This document shows positions 41,159 to 52,467 of a stretch of DNA of 64,000 nucleotides, one piece after another. Source of the DNA: Drosophila persimilis (Eukaryota; Arthropoda; Insecta; Diptera; Drosophilidae); assembly GCF_003286085.1 (NCBI RefSeq), contig NW_020825711.1, positions 34,533-98,532 on the forward strand. The letters run 5' to 3'. Under the pieces are notes generated by a model. That model did not search any database, had not been told where the DNA came from, and worked only from the letters and a program-made list of their open reading frames with translations. The translations under genes were made by a program, and so were the position numbers. How positions within the stretch are numbered: the stretch's first letter is position 1; the number at the start of each line of letters is the position of its first letter.

Positions 41159-42420
41159 CTACGCCAGGGAGACTGCATGAGTAATCACAACGTTTATGTC
41201 AATGGGTGGATAGTTTTGCAGCAGCTTCACATTCGAGGCAAAGTCGTTCTCTAAAATTGCTTCCCTTTGGATTCTATAAATCAGTAAATACATCAGTAAA
41301 TGCAAATGAATCAGTTCAAAGTCAGCGCATGCTTACAATATCATGGTTCAGCAGATTTTGATGAGAAAATTAAAGCGCTGCTCGTCCGAGAATACCTAAT
41401 CCCAAATTCGCAGCACATCGGGCAGTGGAAATTCCTGCGAGAGCAGGAGGGTGAGCCACCTGAAGCTGTAGTACTGCGGAGGCAGCTCTTGGCTTTTCAG
41501 ATGCTATATCTTTAGTCTTCAGCATGTTAGATAGCAGGCCCATCATGAACTTTATACCACCCTCCGCATCGTCCAGAGTCTTGATGAAGAAGTCGCGTAT
41601 CTCGCTCATTAGAGCCGTGAAGCAGAAGAAACAGTCTGCCTCCGCGTGGGCGCGGTACGAGAGATCCGGATCCGAGGCCATCACATAGTAGATGGGTCCG
41701 ACAATCTCATTCTTGCCCTGTACGTAACCCAGGCCAGGACGTTCGCCGAGCTGAGCACCGTGGGCACTACCCGTTTGTGAAGCCGGCGCCCGTGCTCGCC
41801 TTTACTGTGCACCACAATGTCACAGGGATACTCTGTGGGCTGCTGAAAGAACGAGATGTCGGGACACAGGCGCCTCACATCTTTGCCGATCTGCAGCAGA
41901 AATTTGTTGTCATTGAAGAATGTGTTCCAGGCGCTTTCTGGCCCCTCGCTAAGCGGATGATCTTGTAGGCCAACGCCCCTTGAATCAACAGCGACGTCCC
42001 CGTCCCCGTCGCCTTCTCCAGCTCCATTGCAGCTGTGTCCCGGGGGGAGTACCAATTCCTCAATGAACTGCTGGTTCAGGGCTCGCTTCTGGGCCAGCGT
42101 GGTCGTCCAACTGCTGCGTCTTGGTCCCAAGTAGCCCAACAGCAGTTTCCAGCTGAGTGCACGGAAGCTTTATACATCGGGCACACCTGTGGATTGGATT
42201 GGATTCATGTCCATGAATTACTACGCCTATCAGAAGTGTGATATCCCACCATTAAACGTCAGTCTGCGCAGCTCCTTTAGGTCAACCACATCCTGGGCCA
42301 GCGCATCATCGAACTCTTTTACACTGAAAGATACAGGGGGGGATAACAATCTTTTGTTCTTAATTCCCGAAAACACGTCACATTTTTGTGTCGTCCATAC
42401 CGCGCCTTGAAAATGGACAT
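41159..42420 (-). pseudogene. TBC1D13-type Rab-GAP gene copy with introns, broken
   Basis: The copy starts at ATG 42420 with a 20-nt exon, intron 42400-42324, exon 42323-42250 (VKEFDDALAQD...RRLTF), intron 42249-42187, and then the TBC domain. The reading is damaged: an in-frame TAA just after exon 3 begins, an internal deletion near 41725 between VLSSANV and GYVQG, a frameshift near 41465, and TAG and TGA codons at about 41390-41350. A further intron (41336-41274) precedes the C-terminal exon (REAILENDF...LLQNYPPIDI), which ends in TAG at 41161-41159. Functional relatives activate GTP hydrolysis by Rab35. All splice sites are preserved, so it is a genomic duplicate, not a retrocopy. Confidence 0.8.
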
Positions 42421-42883
42421 GCTTTGGCTGTATGCGGGCGAGGATCTCAGTTTGCTCCATGCAGGGACAGTCGCTTTGCAATGATGTGGACTGGACTTAT
42501 ATTATTGCTTTGTTGTCATCCAGCCAGCTGCATTATTGCTTTTCCCAATACAGTTCGAAGCAGAAACAATTTTGATATTCCGTCGAATATTTTTAGATAT
42601 CTAGATATCTCAGCCCTGCCCACATAATTTTATCCGATTAATGAATCAATTTTCTACTTAGCTGTCTTGTTTTAAATACTTGACTTTAATTGTTTTTGCC
42701 TCAATTTTGGTTCCTCAACAACAATATATGTATCTGAAAACCCGAACTTAGCCCTCTTAAGCCCCCTCTATTTAAATAGTTCAAATACTGGAGGTAAATG
42801 ACGGAAAATATTAACGATTGTAAATTCTTCTTGTAGGCTCATGCTACCTTTCCTCTGAACTTAAAAAAAAAAAACACTATATC
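42421..42883. other. Flank upstream of the TBC copy and of BEL element 2
   Basis: Positions 42565-42665 resemble 975-1070 (ATTCCGTCGAATATT, CACATAATTTTATCCGATTAATGAATC in pieces). The rest is AT-rich with a poly(A) run at 42863. The last five bases, ATATC, are the left TSD of the BEL element. Confidence 0.6.
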
Positions 42884-42904
42884 TGTTCAGCCACAGACAT
42901 GTAA

Positions 42905-45552
42905 ATCGGAGTCGAGCATTACTACTCGCTGCTGCTACCAGATCAACAGCTAAGCTGGGATGGATTGTGGCAGGAAAAGTCAAATCTGCCCACAATTCCT
43001 CACCCATTTGTGCAACGGGAGTAAACGAGCTCATGGAAAGATTCTGCACTCTGGACAATCTAGAGACGGAAGACAAACCACGCACTCCAGTGGAAGCACG
43101 GTGTGAGCTCATTTTATAGAAAATCTTCAGACAGCTTCAGACGGCCGTTTTATTGTAAAGCTCCTATTTTCCGAACACCCTTCAGCCCTGGGGGAGTCGT
43201 TGGAAACCGCAACAAAAAGATTCCTAGCGTTGGAGCGGCGAAGCTCAACAGAAACTTGGAAGAGTTATGTGGACTTCATGGAAGAGTATGAAGGACTAGG
43301 ACATATGAAGATTGAGCCAGCATCAAAAGTTCCCAAAAGGCACTACTTCATTTCACATCATTGTGTACTCAAACATGAGAGCACCACCACAAAGCTTCGG
43401 GTAGTATTCGATGCCTCATGCAAATCAACAAGCGGGAAATCTTTGAACGACATTCTGCAGGCTGGACCCACCGTTCAGAGCGAACTTATGTCCATTCTGC
43501 TACGATTTCGAATTCATAAGTACGTATTCACAGCGGACATAGAAAAGATGTACCGCCAAGTGTGGATGAATCCGGAGGATCAATTCCATCAGATGATAGT
43601 CTGGAGAAGCAATCCATCCGAAGAGATCAGGTACTATCGCCTGAAAACAGTAACATATGGGACAACAGCTGCTCCGTTCCTAGCAACGAAATGTCTGGAT
43701 CATTTGGCAATACAATACAAAGACAGACTACCAGTAGGATCAACAACGAGCAAACACGATTCCAGAGGCAATTCATGCTCGACAAGAACTAAATAAGATA
43801 TTTCTACCGTCCGGATTCAAATTGCGCAAGTGGTGCTCCAACAATGAGCAACTTCTCCAAGGAATCCCCAAAGAGGATATTGTAACCGATGTAAAATTAG
43901 GAGAGACACTAGAGCACTACAGCGTTAAAAAGTCTGGGTCTCATCTGGATGCCGAAGAAGGATACATTGTGTGGACGAACACAGAAAAGCCAGGCTACAC
44001 GCATCACCAAACGGGTGGTACGTTCCGAACTGGCCCAAATCTTTGACTCTTTGCACCGGTGGTAGTAAAGGCAAAAATCTTCATGCAACAACTTTGGGAG
44101 CTCAAACTGGATTGGGATAACGAATTACCATTACAACACCAAACCGAATGGAAAGAATACCGGGACGACTTACAAACATTGAACAAAATGCAAATTCCCC
44201 GGTATATCTACGATGGTAAAATTCCAGTTACCCAAGAACTCCATAAGTTTGTAGATGCATCAGAACGAGCATATGGCGCAGCAGTATATGTACGCGCTAC
44301 ATACAAAAACAACCAAGTGTCAGTAAGACTGCTCTGTTCGAAATCACGTGTGGCGCCGACAGCCAAACAATCACTACCACTGTTAGAACTTTGTGCTGCA
44401 GTGAGCTCACAAACCGAGTCCGACAGGATCTGCACATGGACATTACAACGGTTTCAGGATGGTTTTGGAGTGATTCCACCGTTGTTTTATCCTGGATAAA
44501 CGCATCGTCATCAACATACCATACCTTTGTGGCAAATCGAATAGCCAAAATCCAGGCATTAACAAATCAGTCACAATGGCGTCACGACGTGTCATCGGCC
44601 AACAACGCAGCCGATGTCCTGTCGAGAGGAATCGCATTGTGGTGCTCAAGCATTAAGGGCAATCGCAAGACAACAATATTGGATTATCAATGACAAGACA
44701 ATGGCTAGAAGCATCATCCACAGCTGTGTTAGATGCACCAAGGCTAGACCAAAGCTGATACACCAGATCATGGGCAATCTCCTAGCACAACGAGTCACAC
44801 AAGCACGCCCGTTTCTTAATGTAGGCGTCGACTACTGTGGACCAATCTCGATCCACCATAAGATCCGAGGCAAAAGACCCGATAAGGCGTACATCGCCGT
44901 GTTTTGCTACTTTTCCACAAAGGCACCTGGAGCTGGTAAGCGACCTGACCACAGATGCATTCTTGGCCGCCCTGCGTCGATTCTTAAGCAGACGTGGGAA
45001 GTGCCAAACTATTCATTGCGACAATGCAACGAACTTTGTGGGTGCAAACAACCAGCTTAAAGAATTAGAAGACTCTATATTCAGCTCAAAGGCAAGTGCT
45101 CTGATCACGAATCATTGCAACAAAAAGCAAGTGGATTTTAAATTCATTCCTCCCAGGGCTCCATCGTTTGGCGGCCTCTGGGAAGCGGCGGTAAAATCAG
45201 CAAAAAAAACTGTTGATAACAACCACCAACACAGCCTCATTGACATTTGAAGAACTAAACACAGTGATAATAATCGAAATTGAAGCAATTCTCAAATCTC
45301 GACCCATCACTCCAATGTCAAATGATCCCACTGATACAACAGCGCTCACCCCAGGACACTTCTTGATTGGTGAACCATTGACAACGCCTCCTGACGTCAA
45401 AACTGACCATCAAGGAAGAACATTGGTCAAGCGCTGGGAATTGGTATCGCGTCTAAAGCACAATGGAAACAATGGTCTACAGAATACCTCCAAGAATTGC
45501 AAGCTCGGCATAAATGGAAGACCGCTTCACCAAACGTACCTGAAGGATTATT
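42905..45552 (+). pseudogene. BEL/Pao pol remnant (protease end-RT-RNase H-integrase)
   Basis: Pieces in several frames run: end of protease (LGWIVAGKVK), RT (43200-43796, with TADIEKMYRQVW), RNase H (KFVDASERAYGA at about 44250, and WSDSTVVLSWI at about 44465), zinc-binding CVRCTKA (44730), integrase with VDYCGP (44830) and HCDNATNF (45020), and FGGLWEAAVK (45170, Glu present). The segment that should hold the YVDD active site of RT is deleted at about 43740-43765, so reverse transcription is not possible. At least five frame changes are visible. Confidence 0.8.
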
Positions 45553-47533
45553 AGTTTTGGTTAAGAAAGACAACCTTCCTGTAATGAAGTGGCCAATGGG
45601 TCGCATCATTAAGACATATCCTGGACAGGACAACCACGTACGAGTGGTTGACGTTAAGACAGCATTTGGCGTATACAAGCGCCCGATCACTCGTCTAGCG
45701 CCGCTCTTTCCAGAAGATGTGGCAATCAAACGTTCCCACAACGTGATCAGTGACACCACGGAGATTGATGAGCCACCCACACAGCGAACAACAAAATTGT
45801 CACCTACATTAACATCAACATTAGTGGTGCTGTTGCTCATGCTTCCATTAGCATTGTCACAGTCAATAAATGTGACACAATTCGCAAACAAGCCTGGAAT
45901 ATTCTATGAGAAACTTGGAACATCAAGAATAGCAACGTCTGAGTGGACCATGATCGTATACTATGACTATTGGAAGGATATGCAACTAATGTCTGCTGGA
46001 ATTTCAGAGTTACGATACATGTGCCCTGAATTAAAAAATGTTCCGGCATGTAACTCCATAGTTCAACACTTTCAACATGTGCATTACGAGCTACAAGCAG
46101 GAAGCGTTTTACTGAAAAACTCTCGAAAACGCAGATCGCCGCTGGACATCATAGGAAATGTAGCAAGCAGTCTTTTTGGTGTTCTCTACGCAAAACACGC
46201 AGAAGAGATGACTCAAGTAATTGAGAAAGTGAAAACCAATGAAGACTTTCTACTACATCTGCTCCAAAACCAAACATCAATTGTCGACGCGACAATAAAC
46301 GTAGTCAGAAAAGACAATGTAACAACTGATAATCGCCTAAAAGTTTTGGAACAGCATATGGCTACTATCAACCGAGAAAGAGGGTCATATCACAGCGATC
46401 ATCTGACTCAAGCGTACTTAGGACTAATAGCACAATTAACCCTGCTCACAACAACTCTCCAACGAATGCAGTCCGACATATCTGATGTCCTAATCGGTAT
46501 TCATCATCGGAGAATAAGCTCCACGCTGGTGTCTCCCGAGCAACTAATAGACCAACTAGACCAGATACGGGATCATTTGCCACAAGATCAAATGCTGCCG
46601 GTCACAACGAAGGAGGGGATTCAACTATACAGAATCATGCGAGCCGAAGGAACCCCGACTGCAAAACACGTCATCTTCAAGCTGACGCTACCGCTGGTCT
46701 CAACAGCTCAGCTCGAAGTTTTCAGCATCATCCCAATTCCGTTTTGGGATTCAACAAGCTGGAGTCTATTTGACCTCAGAACCACCATAGTAACGGTGAA
46801 AATCCACCGAGACCAGTTCTTGGGCACTACCCAAGATGAATTCCGACGTTGTCTTAAAGTACACAACGAGGAGTTCATCTGCTTTGACCATCAGACGATC
46901 TTCAATGTGGACAATCGCTGTGAGTTTCAACTGTTTAACAATAAAACAGAAACACTGTGTCAGGTAACACACACAAAGGCTGACACGGTGTGGCTAAAAA
47001 CTCAGCATCCAAATAAGTGGATCTTCGCAACGCATTCTACAACCAAACTTCAAGCAGTATGCAACGGAGTTCCGTCAACCATAACACTGGAAGGAACTGG
47101 TCTACTCTCCATGTCCCCTGGTTGCACTGCTCGCAATACTGAAGTAAGCATCAGCACCTTCAGCACCACAATCAGCGAAGTAAAATCGACTTACACTCGG
47201 TTTGGCGACGTGAGCCCACCGAAGACATCACCCTCGCCATTAATGTGGCAACTGAAGAACCAGACATCAGACTTTCATCAAGAACTTGATGATCTACGCC
47301 AGCAACTATCAACCATCAATCATCACGAGCTGCCACACCATCTCACCACCGTGCAGCACCATCAACTCGCGGCTTACGCAACCCTAGCAATATTAATTCT
47401 ATTGATCATTGCCTTCATTTTCCGGGAGAAGTATCTAATATGGAAACCAAGGCCATCAAATCCCGATTCAGCCATGTCATCACCCCCTATACCCCCTGCA
47501 CGCCGGTTTGCCGTCGACTTGAGCGATGGTTGA
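45497..47533 (+). CDS. Pol C-terminal domain fused in frame to env-like protein (open)
   Basis: A 678-codon ORF begins inside the DUF5641-like end of pol (residues 1-73). It continues without a stop into an envelope-like protein: a signal or anchor segment at about 107-121, an ectodomain with several Cys, a dibasic furin-type site (RKRR, 210-213) followed by a hydrophobic glycine-containing stretch as in F-type insect retroviral Env proteins, and a C-terminal membrane anchor (about 624-642). Fusion to pol implies expression by proteolytic or spliced release, as in roo-like elements. It is open although pol is dead. The same tail occurs at 1-269. F-type assignment is from the motif only. Confidence 0.75.
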   Translation: MQARHKWKTASPNVPEGLLVLVKKDNLPVMKWPMGRIIKTYPGQDNHVRVVDVKTAFGVYKRPITRLAPLFPEDVAIKRSHNVISDTTEIDEPPTQRTTKLSPTLTSTLVVLLLMLPLALSQSINVTQFANKPGIFYEKLGTSRIATSEWTMIVYYDYWKDMQLMSAGISELRYMCPELKNVPACNSIVQHFQHVHYELQAGSVLLKNSRKRRSPLDIIGNVASSLFGVLYAKHAEEMTQVIEKVKTNEDFLLHLLQNQTSIVDATINVVRKDNVTTDNRLKVLEQHMATINRERGSYHSDHLTQAYLGLIAQLTLLTTTLQRMQSDISDVLIGIHHRRISSTLVSPEQLIDQLDQIRDHLPQDQMLPVTTKEGIQLYRIMRAEGTPTAKHVIFKLTLPLVSTAQLEVFSIIPIPFWDSTSWSLFDLRTTIVTVKIHRDQFLGTTQDEFRRCLKVHNEEFICFDHQTIFNVDNRCEFQLFNNKTETLCQVTHTKADTVWLKTQHPNKWIFATHSTTKLQAVCNGVPSTITLEGTGLLSMSPGCTARNTEVSISTFSTTISEVKSTYTRFGDVSPPKTSPSPLMWQLKNQTSDFHQELDDLRQQLSTINHHELPHHLTTVQHHQLAAYATLAILILLIIAFIFREKYLIWKPRPSNPDSAMSSPPIPPARRFAVDLSDG

Positions 47534-47557
47534 ACACCAGTTCAACGGCCGGGAGAA

Positions 47558-48136
47558 TGTTCAGCCACAGACATGTATTTAATGAATATTAGGAATATAC
47601 AGTTCAATCTCATACACAAATACTCATAAATAAAATTGTTCATGTCATTTCATGTAACTGAATATGACGACACGAAAAATACATTAGCAACTAAGAATAG
47701 ACAATAGCACTTGTAAACTCGAACCCACCAAAAGGGATCAAGCAATAAACTATCTACTTTATTGCTGCCAAGTACCTAAGTAAATACACTGAAATATAAC
47801 CCCCGCACAGAGTAAGTGTACCCAATCTAAAAATACACTCACAAGGAGCCTGTGCGTTCCTTCCCATAGAATAAGAGTACCACTGCTAGCTATATAAGGA
47901 GATGCATTTGTTCAATAAAACTCAGTATCAGAAAAAGTACCATAGCTGCCTGTCACTCATCTTCCATCGCAATCATCAGGGGCTGTCGCCGTGTCTTCAG
48001 ATCCTCCCTTGCGCACCGTAGGATACCCACTCCGCAATCCAACTGGTTCAAGTTCTAGTTGCGACGACCAAACTGTAGACGGTTTATGTACCGAATGCAA
48101 CCCAGCTTCCTACACACACACACACACACATTAACA
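47558..48136 (+). repeat. BEL/Pao 3' LTR (copy 2)
   Basis: The 579-bp LTR runs TG...CA, preceded by GGGAGAA and followed by the TSD ATATC. It is nearly identical to 270-848. Confidence 0.9.
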
Positions 48137-48346
48137 ATATCTTTCACCTGAACTGCGGTAACATTAATAAATTTTCATTATTTTCGGGGGAAAATTGAAA
48201 TATCCCCTTGGCTTATAATAGGTTAATCGGAGGATCCAAGGATTGGAAACTATATTGCTATATTTTGATATTCCGTCGAATATTATTAGCTATATAGAAC
48301 ATTTAACCATGCGCACATAATTTTATCCACTTGACTTGCTGATTTT
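48137..48346. other. Duplicated flank 'a'
   Basis: This is the same sequence as 849-1078, about 20 bp shorter near its end (GATTAATGAATC missing). It has no coding signal and leads directly into U6. Confidence 0.8.
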
Positions 48347-49468
48347 TATACCCGATACTCAAAATGAGTATTGGGGTATATTAGATTTGTAGTGAAAGTG
48401 GATGTGTGTAACGTCCAGAAGGAATCGTTTCCGACCCCATAAAGTATATATATTCTTGATCAGCATCAATAGCCGAGTCGATTGAGCCCTGTCTGTCTGT
48501 CCGTCTGTCCGTCCGTCCGTCCATCCGTCCGTCCGTCCGTCCGTCCCCTTCAGCGCCTAGTGCTCAAAGACTATAAGAGCTAGAGCAACCATGTTTTGGA
48601 TCCAGACTTCTGTGATATGTCACTGCTATAAAATTATTTCAAAACTTTGCCCCGCCCACTTCCGCCCCCACAAAGGACGAAAATCTGTGGCATCCACATT
48701 TTTCGACGATACGATAAAACCAAAAACGCAGAATCGTAGAGGATGACTATATGTTCTAGAGTGTAAAATCTCAACCAGATCGTATAATTATTATAGCCAG
48801 AATCAAGAAAACAATTTCATTCTTTCTCGCTCTGTCTCTCTCTAACACACAGGTTTCATGGTCGGTTTTGCCAATTGCAAAATAGAGTTCAAGGATCTCA
48901 GAACCTATAAGAGCTAGAGCCACCAAATTTGGTATCCACACTCCTGTGATATCGGACCTTGACCGTTTTGTGTCAAAATTTAGCCACACCCCCTTCCGCC
49001 CCCGAAAACGACGAAAATCTGGGGCATCCACAAATCTCAGAGACTATTAAGGCTAGAGTAACCAAATTTGGTATCCGCACTTTTGTTAGATCTCACTATA
49101 AAACTTATATCTCAGAATTTCGCCCCACCCCCTTCCGCCCCCACAAAGGACGAGAATAAGTTGCATCCACAATATTGCAGATTCGAGAAAACTAAAAACG
49201 CAGAATCATAGAGAATGACCATATCTATCCAGTTGCTGAATTTGGATCAGATCAGATCATTTTTATAGCCAAAAGGAACAAATCAATTTGCACTGGCTAC
49301 GCAGCGACCGACGTCACGCTCAGACTGATTTTCTGTCTCTCTCGCACGCACTCTTTGTCGTGTCGTTTAATATTAGCGGCGTCTGCCGGAGGAGAGCCAT
49401 ACTGACTTAGTATCGGGTATAACTGTAGAGTTGTGGTGTCCGCAGCAACTCACAACGTTCCCCCTCGT
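48347..49468 (+). mobile_element. DINE-1-type unit U6
   Basis: The head is against flank 'a' and the tail abuts U7. The sequence follows U4 in reverse complement (for example the shared TTTTCGTCGTTTTCGGGGG variant). Its microsatellite is at 48493-48545. Confidence 0.8.
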
Positions 49469-50595
49469 TATACCCGATACTCAAAATGAGTATTGGGGTA
49501 TATTAGATTTGTGGTAAAAGTGGATGTGTGTAACGTCCAGAAGGAATCGTTTCCGACCCTATAAAGTATATATATTCTTGATCAGCATCAATAGCCGAGT
49601 CGATTGAGCCCTGTCTGTCTGTCCGTCCGTCCGTCTGTCCGTCTGTCCGTCTGTCCGTCTGTCCGTCCCCTTCAGCGCCTAATGCTCAAAGACTATAAGA
49701 GCTAGAGCAACGATGTTCTGGATCCAGACTTCTGTGATATGTCACTGCTCCAAAAATATTTCAAAACTTTGCCCCGCCCACTTCCGCCCCCACAAAGGGC
49801 GAAAATCTGTGGCATCCACAATTTCGACGATACGAGAAAACTAAAAACGCAGAATCGTAGAAGATGACTATGTCTTCTAGAGTGCAAAATCTCAACCAGA
49901 TCGTATAATTATTACAGCCAGAATCACGAAAACAATTTCACTCTTTCTCGCTCTGTCTCACTCTAACACACAGGTTTCATGGTCGGTTTTGCCAATTGCA
50001 AAATATGAGTTCAAGGATCTCAGAACCTATAAAAGCCAGAGCAACCAAATTTGGTATCCGCACTCCTGTGATATCGGACCTTGACCGTTTCCTGTCCAAA
50101 TTTCGCCACACCCCCTTCCGCCCCCGCAAAGGACGAAAATCTGAGGCAACCACAAATCTCAGAGACTATTAAGGCTAGAGTAACCAAATTTGGTACACAC
50201 ACTCCATTAAGATGTCACTATAAAACGTATATCTCAGAATTTCGCCCCACCCCCTTCCGCCCCCACAAAGGACGAAAATCTGTTGCATCCACAATATTGC
50301 AGATTTGAGAAAACTAAAAACGCAGAATCATAGATAATGACCATATCTATTAGATTGCTGAATCTGGATCAGATCAGATCAGATCATTTTTATAGCCAAA
50401 AGGAACAAATCAATTTGCAGTGGCTACGCAGCGCCCGACGTCACGCTCAGACTGATTTTCTGTCTCTCTCGCACGCACTCTTTGTCGTGTCGTTAAATAT
50501 TAGCGGCGTCTGCCGGAGGAGAGCCATACTGACTTAGTATCGGGTATAACCGTAGAGTTGCGGTGTCCGCAGCAACTCACAACGTTCCCCCTCGT
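49469..50595 (+). mobile_element. DINE-1-type unit U7 (tandem to U6)
   Basis: It is close to U3 in reverse complement. Its tail abuts the inverted spacer F at 50596, the same junction as F|U3 at 10475/10476. Confidence 0.8.
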
Positions 50596-51640
50596 TTTTT
50601 ACTGTATTGAAGCTGTAAGTGACCCAATTTCCTTGTTCTCTTTTGCGCCTGAATTCGTAAAATCGTAAAAGGCATGCGCAGCGGCCAGCCGCTGCTGATA
50701 AGAGAGCGCAACGCTTGCGTTCCCCACGCTCGAAGCTTTTCGTTCTCGTCGTTGCCAATTCTGCTTTAAGCTGGCAGTGCTCGCTTTCCATGCATTTTTG
50801 TAATGCATTGAAACGTAGCCGACAAATACACTAACAACAAAAAAAAAGAAAATTTTTTTTAATCTCCTTAAACCAACAACCATAAAAATGTTTTTTTTTT
50901 TTATTTTTAATTAAATTGCGTTTTGGCTCACCATGGCGGTACGCTGGTGTGACCCCCTCGGCTTTTTATAATTTTTTAATTTTTCGTTTTTTCTTTATAC
51001 ATATTTAATTTCCTTACTTCTAATATCATATATTATATTCACATACGCTCTCGTTTATATATACATACCTCTATAAATATCTAAAACGTTTCTCTTTCTC
51101 CTTTAGAGATTAAGCCTCATATTTTTCCATTTCCATTAATTTCTTTCCCTTGATTTGCCTACTGGTTAATTAAAGACTTGTGTTCTTTCCGGTAGTGAAA
51201 CACTTGTTCGCTCGGTTTTGATGATGTAGCCACATGTCTAGTATTAAGTCCAAAGAAATATATTGAATTTTGTCAGCCATGAATATGGAGTAGACTTCTA
51301 ATTTCCTGGTGACATGGTGACGTAAGCGGGTAGGGTGAGAATATTAGGGATTTCCAGAACATTTCGCACCACTGGAAATCATGGAAGGGTGGGTAAAAAA
51401 TTGTGTGTGTCGACTTCCATCTCAAGACCTCACGCCCGCGATATTTTTGGAACACCCCGACGAAAGTCCCTAGTACTTTCGAGAACGCCCTATGTATGAT
51501 TGTGCCATTTCATTTCGGATATGATCGGAATATGCAAATTGTTGTTTTCGGAGTTAGCTCCCTGTAGAGTCACGGGATTCTAAAATTTTAAAGTTTATGT
51601 AGTATGAGTCGAGACGCGGTCAAACGACCGCTTTGGTCAT
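50596..51640 (-). repeat. Spacer F (short form, inverted)
   Basis: This is the reverse complement of 13865-14905, ending at the same gag junction. No gene is recognised. Confidence 0.75.
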
Positions 51641-52260
51641 TGGTCATTGTGAACTAGAGTCTCAAATAAACCTATGAAGTTTTTAAAGTCCGAAAAGTAG
51701 CCGCTGAACTGCGGCAGAGCTAACTTCGGAAGGCGAGCACGAGATGGGCCACCATAAGCTGGTACTGCCGGTATTGTCTCATCAGCTGTCTTTAATGCGC
51801 AAATGAGAGACATTAATTTTGCCTTTGTGACAATTGAGAGTTCTTCCAACTCGACTCCAAATTCATCGTCAATGTCTATATCTTCAATCTTCTCTTGAAG
51901 TTCGCGTGCCGTGTCAATGCTACGCATCAGCGTTTCGAGTCTGCAATCGAGCTCCGTCAATACCAGCGGAATATCCCCCGCTTCTAAACGGTCCGCTAAT
52001 AAACGAATGCCTTTGACACGGCAACTGCGCTTTTTCTTCAGCTCTTCAAGGGCGATATTGTTGGCTTTTGAGGTCATATTGATTCTCAATACAAGCAACT
52101 GAAGGCGAAAGATCGTTTCTAATAATCGTATTTAATGCCGAGACACTCAATGAAATAATGGGTAATTGGATGTTGTGTATACGTATGCACCGACAACGAT
52201 CGACGCTAAATTGATTTGCGAGGCACGACTTTGTCTTAATTGATAGTTGGATCCTACTGA
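51641..52260 (-). pseudogene. BEL/Pao gag N-terminus and leader end, inverted copy
   Basis: It matches 13864 back to 13243, with gag coding from 52077 to 51641 on the minus strand. The upstream part of the leader continues at 57345 beyond the Jockey insertion. Confidence 0.75.
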
Positions 52261-52272
52261 CACCAAACGAAT
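52261..52272. repeat. 12-bp TSD of Jockey-type LINE (3' side)
   Basis: CACCAAACGAAT is repeated at 57345-57356. The continuous target is present uninterrupted at 13231-13242 (reverse complement). Confidence 0.9.
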
Positions 52273-52467
52273 TTTTTTTTTTTTTTTTTTTTTTTTATTA
52301 TTAAGCGTTGAATCCGTACATTGCATATATCGTATCTTAACAACCCAGGTAAATAGTATTAAGGAGACCAAACCTATTGCTTTATGCAAGAGGACTTATA
52401 GAGATATAATATAGTATAGTATATAGTAATAATAAAAAAAGTAATATTATAATATTGGGAGGGAAAC

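Larger units (their letters stand above)
42884..48136 (+). mobile_element. roo-like BEL/Pao element with env, 5'-deleted
   Basis: The element is flanked by the 5-bp TSD ATATC (42879-42883 and 48137-48141). Its 5' LTR is reduced to about 21 bp (TGTTCAGCC...). A deletion then leads straight into the protease end of pol, so gag is gone. Pol is frameshifted and env is open. The 3' LTR is complete (47558-48136). The order pol then env in one reading frame, and the BEL-type pol, recall roo/B104. Confidence 0.85.

Noticed and set aside
41300..41515. Plus-strand ORF in the TBC1D13-like copy
   Set aside because: It is antisense to recognisable TBC-domain coding sequence and crosses a predicted intron.
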